This document shows, one piece after another, positions 10,061-17,990 of a DNA stretch of 50,799 nt; position 1 is the first letter of the stretch; every line of letters begins with the position of its first letter. The notes beneath the pieces are model-generated. The model was given only the letters and a program-made list of their open reading frames with translations, was not told the origin of the DNA and made no database searches. The translations under genes and the position numbers were made by a program. Origin of the DNA: Candidatus Omnitrophota bacterium. GTDB lineage: Bacteria; Hinthialibacterota; Hinthialibacteria; Hinthialibacterales; JAKPRU01. Where the stretch lies: positions 1 through 50,799 of the forward strand of contig JAKPYU010000019.1 of assembly GCA_029568995.1 (NCBI GenBank), given 5' to 3'.

Positions 10061-13000
10061 ATGGGCTTTCCGATGATTCGCAAAGGACTCCCATTTGCAG
10101 TCTGGCCGATTGGGATTGTCCTGTTCGTATTCCTGATCGTGTTCTTCTGGCCCATTCTGACCCCGGACCTCGATGAGCGCTCGCATATCGGGGGAGACCT
10201 TCAATTCAAAGATTATCCGTTCCGGCTTTTCGCCGTTCGGGAACTCCTGAATGGGCATATTCCTCTTTGGGATGAATACCTGTTCGGAGGCTGGCCGGGA
10301 ATCGCGAACTCCGAGTCGGCGTTTTTCTATCCGCCGAATCTTCTGCTGCTTCCCTTTTGGCATGAGCAGGGTTTCTCGTATTCGGCGTTCGAGCGATGGA
10401 TTCTACTGCATCTGTTCTTCGCCGGATTGGGCACGGCTTTGCTGGGTCGGAGACATGGGCTGACTAATGCCGCCGCGCTGCTTGCGGGAGTGGTTTTCAC
10501 TTTCTCCGGATTTCTGGTAGCGCACAAAATCCACTCCAATATTATTCAGACTGCGGTCTGGCTGCCTTGGATACTTCTCTGCCTGGAAGGTTATCTGGCT
10601 GAGGGGCGACGAATATCGGGATGGCTTTGCGGAGGCTGCCTGATCTGCGCCTACTTCGGCGGCCATCCGCAGATGGCGATCTATCTCACGTTCGTTGTGG
10701 TTGCCCGACTGGTGTGGGCGATTTATGTGGCCGAAACGGAAGAGCGGGCAAAGGCGGTTCATCGCGGGCTGATCGTTCTCTTGCTGATTGGTGTGGCCGG
10801 ACTTGTCACAATGGTGCAATGGCTGCCTTTGCGGGCATTGGTAACCGAGGGAGAACGTTCTCGTCCGACCTATGAATCGAGTTCGGAACTCTCGCTTCCC
10901 ATCGAGGAACTGGTTGTCGATACGGTGTTGCCGGAAACGGCGCAGATTCCCGGCCTGGATGTCGGAACCGAAGTATTTTACTGGGGAATTGTCACCACGC
11001 TGATCGCGTTGTTTTGTGTGCCTGTGTTTCGATGGAAAGGCCCGGCGGGTCTCTATCTCGTGATTGCCGTGGTGGCAGGCGTCCTGGCTTTGGGGGACGT
11101 CACGGCGGCGCACCGCTGGGCGTATGAATTCATTCCCGGAATTGCCTGGCTTCGCGCGTCAAGTCGGTGGATCCTTGTGGTGACTCTGGCTGTTGCGCTT
11201 GCGACCGGGCGAGGACTGGACGCACTCACGCGAGACCGCATTTTCTCCCGGAATCACGTTGCACGGGCTTATCTCAGCATTTTTGGAGCGCTGTTTCTCT
11301 GTATGTTCTTTGCCTTTCTTCTTCTGATTGTTCTTCGTCTATTCATCGCTCCGGGACAGGTGTCCGATTCATTGCCGTTGCTGATACGGCAGATTGGTTG
11401 GATTTTGCTTTGTCTCCTTCTTGTTGTCGGGGCGGCTGTCCTCTATGCACAGGACAAAATCTCGAATGTGGTCCTGTGCAGTTTCATTATCCTGTTGGTC
11501 TTCTGGGATCTTGCGACCGTTCACGGAACTCGCGAGATCGAGTCGGGAACCGGGGAGTATGTCTGGGACGAATCCGTACGGACTATTCTCGATAATCCTG
11601 CACGGGGCCGAGTTAAAATCCGGTTCGGCTCCGAGGGTGAAGACCGCCGCCAATATCACGGGCAGGTGTTCGGATTTCGCGAGCTGGACGGCGAAAGTCC
11701 TCTGAAGCCCTCCTACTACAATGTGCAGCGAGAGAATCGCATGCTTGGCCTGGAAGATCCCGCACAGATTAACCAGCGATTTCTGGATCTGTTGAATACG
11801 GAGTACATTCTTTCGGATATCCGCAGTCCTGGCGGTCCATGGAAGCCTATCCGGGATCATCTGTGGCAGAATCCCGATGTCTCTGCCCCAGTTCGGTGGT
11901 GCGGTTCCTGGTGGGCCGTCGAACCGACCTCGATTCTTGCGTTGCTGGCGAGTCAGAGTGTCCCGTATGATCGGGTCGCGCTGGTCGGCCTGGATCGATT
12001 CGATCCTCCCCGCACTGTCCCCGCTCAAATCCCCGGAGTCTCCGTCGCGTTGCCTTCCCCCATTGTGTGCTTGAGCATCTCGGCAAATGGTATCCGGCAT
12101 CAATCCGTGATCCTGATCGGTGGAGAGAATTATTCCCCGAATAAAACCGGATACAACATTGTTGTCCTGAATCCGGAGACAGGCAAAGTCACGAAGCGAG
12201 ATTCTTTCAACACCATGGCGGATTATGTTGACGGATCTGTCTCGCGCGAGCAGCAGGAAAATACCCGCATGGCGCGGTTCCTGGACAGTGTTCCGAATGG
12301 GCATGTTGTGCTTGCCTCGGTTCGGGAAGAGGGCACGAACATCCTGCAGGAGAATGCGGTTCGGGCATTGTGGTCCTGTGGGTCCGGCGTGGATTTACGT
12401 CAGCGCTATCGCCTGGCGCATTCCATGATCGGGGTGAAGGGAATGCCACCCGGAACCGCAATGGAGGTGGTCAGTGCCACGGAATCTCTCATGATGAGTG
12501 AGGCCGATGGATCCTGGCTTTTGTCCCCTCCATCCGAATCGCCGTCGGAGATCTTCCTGGATTCTCGGCATTTCAACGCGCGGCAACTGTATGAGATTCA
12601 CAGCCGGTTTCCCATCTCCATGCCACCCACATCTTCCTGTCGAATCGGCGATGGGACCGCTTTGCTTCGAGTTCCGGTGGTGTTGTTCAGCTCACCCAAG
12701 GACGACTCCGTGGCTGTGGAGAGCGACCGTGCTGCGTTAATCGTTGCGGGACATGACTGCTCGCCCAATCGTCGCGGCTACAACCTGGCATGGATTGATC
12801 CGATCTCCAATGCCGTGAAGGCCACGGATTCCTTCGATATCGGCACGGATTGGGATGCCGTCGCCAACCGGGTTGTTCCCGGTACTCCTGAGAATTCCCG
12901 CATGATCCGTTTCCTGGCCAATCTCCCCAACGGTGCGGTTGTGCTCGGCGCGGTGCGCGATGAGGGCTGCAATATCCTTCAACCGGAAACCGTGCAGGCG

Positions 13001-13693
13001 CTTCGGGATGTCGGATGCGAATTGGATGTCCGTGGGAAATTCCGCTGGGCACATGCTTTTGTCGGCGTGAAAGGTGCGAGTCCCGGATCTGCCGCGGAGA
13101 TTGCCTCCAGTACGCACGTACTCATTCGAACCTCGGTGGAAGGATTTCTGAACACACCTCCGTCGAATCTGGCAGCGGCCGAGCTGGATCCTGCGCGAAG
13201 GGCACAATTGATCGCTCTGCAGATCCCGCTCCTGATGTCTCGTGGAGCCGAGGAACAATCGGCCCGCAAGCCCTTTGTACCGTTTCAAGGATCTGCCCCG
13301 GCAGCCGTCGAATCTGCAACACCGATGTTTCCGGCAGCCCTTGAAACCGACCTTCGGAGAGAATTGTCCGAGTCAGAATGGCATGTAGCGAAATCCTCCG
13401 CAGAGGAATGTGAAATCGTTGGATTTGCCCCCGCAGATGGACTGCTGTTTATCAGCGAACCGTTCTTTCCGGACTGGAAAGCCTGGTTGGATGAGGAGGA
13501 AGTGGAGATCTTTCCGATCTTCCGGTTCTTCCGTGGCATTCGGATTTCGGCAGGTCATCATACTTTGCGTATGGTTTATGATCCGCCTTCGTTTGCGCAG
13601 GGATTTTCATTGTCTTGCATGGGGCTGGTGATTTGGCTAGGGTGGGGGATCTGGCTGCTTCTCAATCGGACTGTCCGCGAAACCGCGCCGTGA
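10061..13693 (+). CDS. YfhO-like GT-C membrane protein with two tandem ILEI/FAM3-like domains
   Basis: The product is 1210 residues; a second ATG lies 4 codons in. Residues 1 to about 470 contain roughly 12 hydrophobic helices and early acidic motifs (DLDERSHIGGDLQFKDYPF, PLWDEYLFGGWPG) typical of YfhO family membrane proteins, a GT-C-fold group that includes enzymes moving sugars from polyprenyl carriers. The C-terminus (FFPDWKAWLDEEEVEIFP ... GHHTLRMVYDPP, then a final TM at about 1180-1203) also fits YfhO. Between them, residues about 667-800 and 885-1015 are two copies of one domain. Shared features are GYN-hhhh-P near the start, a FDT/FNT-like strand, a RFL-x-x-hPNG-x-VVL core, VR-[ED]-EG-x-NIL, and a closing GVKG-x-PG. 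This pattern matches the ILEI (FAM3) domain. In POMGNT1 a related stem domain binds carbohydrate. A role as a glycan-binding module on a glycosyltransferase is inferred. It converges with the sensor kinase, 25 nt away. Confidence 0.75.
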   Translation: MGFPMIRKGLPFAVWPIGIVLFVFLIVFFWPILTPDLDERSHIGGDLQFKDYPFRLFAVRELLNGHIPLWDEYLFGGWPGIANSESAFFYPPNLLLLPFWHEQGFSYSAFERWILLHLFFAGLGTALLGRRHGLTNAAALLAGVVFTFSGFLVAHKIHSNIIQTAVWLPWILLCLEGYLAEGRRISGWLCGGCLICAYFGGHPQMAIYLTFVVVARLVWAIYVAETEERAKAVHRGLIVLLLIGVAGLVTMVQWLPLRALVTEGERSRPTYESSSELSLPIEELVVDTVLPETAQIPGLDVGTEVFYWGIVTTLIALFCVPVFRWKGPAGLYLVIAVVAGVLALGDVTAAHRWAYEFIPGIAWLRASSRWILVVTLAVALATGRGLDALTRDRIFSRNHVARAYLSIFGALFLCMFFAFLLLIVLRLFIAPGQVSDSLPLLIRQIGWILLCLLLVVGAAVLYAQDKISNVVLCSFIILLVFWDLATVHGTREIESGTGEYVWDESVRTILDNPARGRVKIRFGSEGEDRRQYHGQVFGFRELDGESPLKPSYYNVQRENRMLGLEDPAQINQRFLDLLNTEYILSDIRSPGGPWKPIRDHLWQNPDVSAPVRWCGSWWAVEPTSILALLASQSVPYDRVALVGLDRFDPPRTVPAQIPGVSVALPSPIVCLSISANGIRHQSVILIGGENYSPNKTGYNIVVLNPETGKVTKRDSFNTMADYVDGSVSREQQENTRMARFLDSVPNGHVVLASVREEGTNILQENAVRALWSCGSGVDLRQRYRLAHSMIGVKGMPPGTAMEVVSATESLMMSEADGSWLLSPPSESPSEIFLDSRHFNARQLYEIHSRFPISMPPTSSCRIGDGTALLRVPVVLFSSPKDDSVAVESDRAALIVAGHDCSPNRRGYNLAWIDPISNAVKATDSFDIGTDWDAVANRVVPGTPENSRMIRFLANLPNGAVVLGAVRDEGCNILQPETVQALRDVGCELDVRGKFRWAHAFVGVKGASPGSAAEIASSTHVLIRTSVEGFLNTPPSNLAAAELDPARRAQLIALQIPLLMSRGAEEQSARKPFVPFQGSAPAAVESATPMFPAALETDLRRELSESEWHVAKSSAEECEIVGFAPADGLLFISEPFFPDWKAWLDEEEVEIFPIFRFFRGIRISAGHHTLRMVYDPPSFAQGFSLSCMGLVIWLGWGIWLLLNRTVRETAP

Positions 13694-13718
13694 TCGCCAC
13701 AGATCCCGTATAGAACAA

Positions 13719-15935
13719 TCAAGTCAGCAGAGATGTTGGCAGTCCGGTCCCCTCGCGTTGAATGGGGAAGATCAATCGGAATGTCGTTCCTGCGCCCAGG
13801 GAACTATCGACTTCGATCCTGCCCGAATGGCTGGAGACGATCTGGTGCACGACGGAAAGCCCCAGGCCGCTTCCGGAATCCTTTGAGGTAAAGAACGGAT
13901 CGAAAATATGTTGAAGGTTGTCCTGGGGGATTCCGACACCCGTGTCCTGAATTTCAACGGCGATCTCCCGTGGGGAAAATCGACGCGTGCGGATTCGGAT
14001 GGTTCCTCCCTGCGGCATGGCCTCCTGGGCGTTCAGAAGAACATTCAGCAGAACCTGTTGAAAGAGATTCGGATCGAGTTGCAGGGACGGCAGATTCCCG
14101 GCGAGATCGAATTCCCGGCGAATCTCCAGGAAGTTGTCCTGGTGTTCCAGGTATTGGAGGGAACGTTGAATGACCGCATTGACATCGACTCGCTCCAGCT
14201 CCGGTGTCTGCGGGCGCGCGAAATTGAGAAAGTCGCTGACCACACGCGAAAGCCGAGCCACTTCCTCCAGGATAAAGTCAAAGAGTCCTTCTTCCCCCGG
14301 CAACCCGCCAAATCGCTTTCGCAGCAGTTCTGCGGAACCTTTAATAACTCCCAACGGATTGCGGATCTCATGTGCCACACCGGCCGACAGGCGTCCAAGA
14401 GCAGCCAGACGATCCTGCAGAACCAACTGACGTTCCAGCTTACGGATGCTTGACAAGTCATGGAATGTCACTACGAGGCCCGCGATTCGTCCTCCATCCA
14501 GCAGCGGCACGGTACTCACCTGCATGGGAACCGGCGTGCGTCCGTTCCGGCTCCACTCGATCTCACGCTGAAATACGGAAATCCCTCTATGTAAGGAGGA
14601 CTCCACCAGTTCCCCGAAATCCTCATATCCGAGTAGTTCCCGGTAATCGGCATTGGGCGTCTTTTCCAGACCGAGGATCTCCAGGGCAGCCCGATTGGCT
14701 CGTACCACCCGACCGACATTGTCGATCACAAGAACACCGCTCCGGATGTTTGCGAGGATATTCTCAAGACGATTCTGGATGCGTGTCAACTCCCGGTTGG
14801 CCGCGTTCACCAGCCGGACGCTATCCTCCAGCTCCCGTGCACGTGCCGCCAGCTCGGTATGACTCCGCTCGACTTCCGAGGCCATTTCGTTGAATGACGC
14901 GGCCAACTGACCGATCTCGTCCTCACCGACAATCTCCGAACGCGCCGTCAAATCCCCTTTCGCCATCTGTCTCGCCGTTCGAGACATTCGATTCAGCGGA
15001 TGCGCAATGGATCGCGCCACCACCGCGCCCACAATAATCGCGAACAGAGTACTGAATGCAATTCCGCCCAGTGCATGCCTTGAGATAAATCCCGATAACG
15101 GTTCCAGAGGAGGTACGGACACGACAATCAAGCCGGTCAACTCGCCTCGATGATTATTGAACGGATACATCAGTGCCTGCGAAAGAACGCCGTTGATCTC
15201 GACATAATCGCTCTCCAGATAAAGACGCTTTCCACTCAGGAGATCCTGGAATTCCTTGCTTTTGACAAATGAAGGATCGAGAATCGTTTGGTCGGCGGGA
15301 TCGATCACGTCGATCTGCACTCCGGGGAACTCCCTGGGTGACCATTCCGGTTCGAAATGTGTCTGGGGATTCTGTATATTGGTCCCGATGGATGACGCCG
15401 GCTCCATGGTTTGACGACGTATGATCGGTCGACCGACCACAAATCCGCCAATGACCACATCATCCTCCGCGTATTCCGAATACACCCATAACAGAAATGC
15501 ACCTTCCTTCGTCTCATACAAGCCCAGATTCGACGTCTGGAGGGAATCCAGTTCCTCGTAATCCTTAAGGCATAGGAGATGAACTTCCATCTCCTGATAA
15601 AGTTCATAGCTTCGTAGTCTCTCGGTCAGTTGACGTGCCAGACCTTCCAAGACGGGCATGTCCCCTTCACGGAATTTCTGAACCAGAGAAGGAATCTCGC
15701 GGATTCTGTTGCGCAACTCCACCAGGACTACGGAACCGGCTGCCGTTTCTAACTGCTTCTTGGTTATTACTCCCATATTTTGAAATATCTGCCGAACCAT
15801 GCTCAAACGCGCTCTACCTCTCGCCAGGGTATGCTCGAGCAACGAATAATACGGAACGACCGCAACGGGGATCATCGTCCCCAGCGTCACCACCAACAAC
15901 CAGAAAGTCAACTTCGATCGAACGCGCCGAAACAT
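13719..15935 (-). CDS. Membrane sensor histidine kinase (HAMP-PAS-HisKA-HATPase)
   Basis: The product is 738 residues from the ATG at 15935 (MFRRVRSKLTFWLLVV). The frame stays open 64 codons further upstream, but that extension reads as non-coding. Order: TM1 (about 10-30), a large extracytoplasmic sensor of Cache type by topology (about 31-315), TM2 (about 322-345), HAMP (PLNRMSRTARQMAKGDLTAR, about 350-400), a coiled coil, a PAS domain (about 425-505), HisKA with LSAGVAHEIRNPLG (phospho-His about 522), and HATPase_c with N box NVLLNAQEAM (about 629), G1 DTGVGIP (about 662) and G2 GLGLSVVHQI. All catalytic boxes are present. No response regulator is adjacent, so it is an orphan kinase of the NtrB-like HEIRNP class. 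The ligand is unknown. Confidence 0.9.
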   Translation of the reverse strand: MFRRVRSKLTFWLLVVTLGTMIPVAVVPYYSLLEHTLARGRARLSMVRQIFQNMGVITKKQLETAAGSVVLVELRNRIREIPSLVQKFREGDMPVLEGLARQLTERLRSYELYQEMEVHLLCLKDYEELDSLQTSNLGLYETKEGAFLLWVYSEYAEDDVVIGGFVVGRPIIRRQTMEPASSIGTNIQNPQTHFEPEWSPREFPGVQIDVIDPADQTILDPSFVKSKEFQDLLSGKRLYLESDYVEINGVLSQALMYPFNNHRGELTGLIVVSVPPLEPLSGFISRHALGGIAFSTLFAIIVGAVVARSIAHPLNRMSRTARQMAKGDLTARSEIVGEDEIGQLAASFNEMASEVERSHTELAARARELEDSVRLVNAANRELTRIQNRLENILANIRSGVLVIDNVGRVVRANRAALEILGLEKTPNADYRELLGYEDFGELVESSLHRGISVFQREIEWSRNGRTPVPMQVSTVPLLDGGRIAGLVVTFHDLSSIRKLERQLVLQDRLAALGRLSAGVAHEIRNPLGVIKGSAELLRKRFGGLPGEEGLFDFILEEVARLSRVVSDFLNFARPQTPELERVDVNAVIQRSLQYLEHQDNFLEIRREFDLAGNLPSLQLDPNLFQQVLLNVLLNAQEAMPQGGTIRIRTRRFSPREIAVEIQDTGVGIPQDNLQHIFDPFFTSKDSGSGLGLSVVHQIVSSHSGRIEVDSSLGAGTTFRLIFPIQREGTGLPTSLLT

Positions 15936-16498
15936 GGAAATCCGCTCAGCAAGAACTCTGGGATGTGCCCGATGCAACCGGATGTCGTACCGAAATCCTA
16001 TGCCAGTATATCTCATTGCTGACCCGGTCGGCAAGCACCCTGTTTCGAATTCAGGGATTCCTTGTGCCGGAAATCTTGCCGCCATCGAAGCGGTACGGTC
16101 CCGCGCAGGTCGATTTTGCGTTATCATCGGGATTATCGCATGGATTCAGGAGCATCATGCCCTGTCCCAAGAGGTCCGAATGCTGAAATTTCTTGGCTTT
16201 CTGATGAGAATTCTCGTCATGCCTGGGATGGTCTTCTTCCAATCCTGCGACGAGTGGCCTTCTGCTCTCAACGGGAAAGAATCCACCCCGGGGCCGCCAG
16301 GTGATCGACTGGGACCCGGTACGACGCGTTGCGCTGCAATCCGAAGGGGCCTTTTCCCGGTTCGGGTGCTCCCGGTGATCCGGACGGTGGGTTCGGCGGA
16401 CTTTCGGTCTATCCGGTCTGATCGGGCACGGATGGGGATTTCCATGCGGAGCGCGTTGCTTTATATGTACAATAGGACTGAGACTTTCTGAAGAATCC
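15936..16498. other. Divergent intergenic region, 563 bp, mostly unexplained
   Basis: It lies between the diverging sensor kinase and symporter genes and should hold both promoters. TACAAT at 16468-16473 is a possible -10 for the symporter, but no matching -35 is evident. A possible small lipoprotein ORF (16180-16491) lies within. No tRNA-like cloverleaf was seen. Confidence 0.5.
16180..16491 (+). CDS. Possible small lipoprotein, doubtful and perhaps frameshifted
   Basis: The 103-residue ORF has a GAGG ribosome site 5 nt before its ATG and opens with MLKFLGFLMRILVMPGMVF, followed by FQSC, which looks like a signal peptide and lipobox. After the Cys comes a Gly/Pro-rich stretch (STPGPPGDRLGPG). 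The rest of this frame is Arg-rich and unconvincing. In another frame, ending at the TGA at 16419, the continuation reads PKGPFPGSGAPGDPDGGFG, which resembles the first Gly/Pro stretch much better. The gene may therefore be frameshifted, or the sequence may contain an indel. No homologue is recognised. It ends 7 nt before the symporter start. Confidence 0.35.
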   Translation: MLKFLGFLMRILVMPGMVFFQSCDEWPSALNGKESTPGPPGDRLGPGTTRCAAIRRGLFPVRVLPVIRTVGSADFRSIRSDRARMGISMRSALLYMYNRTETF

Positions 16499-17932
16499 AT
16501 GGCGCAGATACAGATCGTTATTGTTGTTGTCTACATGGGGGTTCTCCTCTGTGTCGGAGCGTGGATTGCACGCCGTCAGAAAAGTTTGCGGGATTACTTC
16601 CTGGGTGGACGCAGTATTCCGGCCTGGGCGGTCCTGTTGGCCGTTGTGGCTACGGAAACCAGCTCGGTTACCTATGTCGGCACTCCCAGTATCGCGTATA
16701 TGGGTTCCATGACCTTCCTGCAATTGGTGCTCGGATTTGTAGTAGCACGTCTGATTCTTGCCGTCTTTTTTCTCCCGGCATTCTTCCGGGAAGAGATCTA
16801 CACCATTTATGCTCACCTGGGAAAGCGTTTCGGTGCGGAGGTTCAACGAGTGGCGGGGTTGTTCTTTTTTGTGACTCGCGCCCTGGCAGCCGGTGTCCGT
16901 CATTACTGCGCCGCGCTCGTTCTGTTCACCGTGACCGATTGGTCCATGACGACTTCCATTCTTCTCATGGGTGTTGTTTCCCTGGTGTATACCGTTCTGG
17001 GCGGCATTTCCGCAGTAATATGGACTGAGGTATTCCAGATGGGTGTGATGCTGGCGGGGGCCGGGATTGCGTTCTTCCAGATTCTCCATCTTCTTCCCGG
17101 AGGCTGGGAACGATTTGTGGACATCGCCTCAGAAGCCGGGAAGTTCCAGGTGTTTGACTTCGGCTCCCCTTTTCGTCTTTCCTACACATTCTGGTCGGGC
17201 TTGATCGGCGGAACCTTTCTCACCCTGGCATCCCATGGGGCGGACCAGGATCTCGTTCAACGCCTTCTGTCCTGCAAGAGTCTCCGAGGCGCGAAATGCG
17301 CAATCATCGGCAGCGGACTCCTTGTGTTCGCGCAATTCACTCTTTTTCTCTTGATAGGAGCCATGCTTTATGTCTTCTATCCCGAACAACCGGTTGGCCT
17401 GGACAAACCCGACCAGATTTTTCCCTACTTTATTAAGACGCGATTCAATCCGCTGGTCGGCGCGATGGTCATCGCGGCCATTTTTGCTGCAGCCATGTCC
17501 AGTACCGCCTCCGCCCTGAACTCGCTTTCCGCCACGACCATCACGGATTTTATACGACCTCTTTTCGGCGAAACTCCCGATCCGAATCGTGAAATCCGAT
17601 GGTCCAGGTGGGTAACCGTCGGCTGGTGCGTTCTATTGATGGCGATTGCTTATGGCGCACAAGGTTCCACCAACATCCTGGAAACCGGCCTGAAAGTGAC
17701 GACATTTACTTATGGAAGCCTGTTGGGATCGTTCCTGCTGGCCATTTTCACTTCCGTCCGTTCACAGAGAGCCATCACGATTGGCATGTGTGCCGGTGTG
17801 ATAATCGTTCTCGCGGCCTATTGGCTTTTCCATTCCCACATTTTCTGGGTCTGGTATATCCCCATGGCCGTCCTGGTAACCTGTGTCCTGACGGGATTGC
17901 TGAGTATGAAAGATCGGCCCAGATCGGCATGA
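16499..17932 (+). CDS. Sodium:solute symporter, SSS family
   Basis: The product is 477 residues with about 13 hydrophobic helices. SSS hallmarks are YFLGGRSIPAWAVLLAVVAT near the N-terminus (unwound TM1 region), TYVGTPSIAY, the HGADQDLVQRLLSCKS loop, and AAIFAAAMSSTASALNSLSA, the TM8 segment that contributes Ser/Thr ligands to the Na2 sodium site. The family imports sugars, amino acids, nucleosides, vitamins or sialic acid with sodium at the inner membrane. The substrate cannot be fixed from the sequence. It is followed 58 nt later by the GWD-like dikinase gene, so a shared transcript is possible. Confidence 0.9.
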   Translation: MAQIQIVIVVVYMGVLLCVGAWIARRQKSLRDYFLGGRSIPAWAVLLAVVATETSSVTYVGTPSIAYMGSMTFLQLVLGFVVARLILAVFFLPAFFREEIYTIYAHLGKRFGAEVQRVAGLFFFVTRALAAGVRHYCAALVLFTVTDWSMTTSILLMGVVSLVYTVLGGISAVIWTEVFQMGVMLAGAGIAFFQILHLLPGGWERFVDIASEAGKFQVFDFGSPFRLSYTFWSGLIGGTFLTLASHGADQDLVQRLLSCKSLRGAKCAIIGSGLLVFAQFTLFLLIGAMLYVFYPEQPVGLDKPDQIFPYFIKTRFNPLVGAMVIAAIFAAAMSSTASALNSLSATTITDFIRPLFGETPDPNREIRWSRWVTVGWCVLLMAIAYGAQGSTNILETGLKVTTFTYGSLLGSFLLAIFTSVRSQRAITIGMCAGVIIVLAAYWLFHSHIFWVWYIPMAVLVTCVLTGLLSMKDRPRSA

Positions 17933-17990
17933 CCGACAGGATTCCGATCTACCGTCCGAATTGTGATAGAGTAGAGTACAGAACAGACTG

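Noticed and set aside
16051-16500. 149-residue open frame on the - strand between sensor kinase and symporter
   Set aside because: It is Arg/Pro/His-rich with no motif or ribosome site, and would overlap the more gene-like lipoprotein ORF on the + strand.
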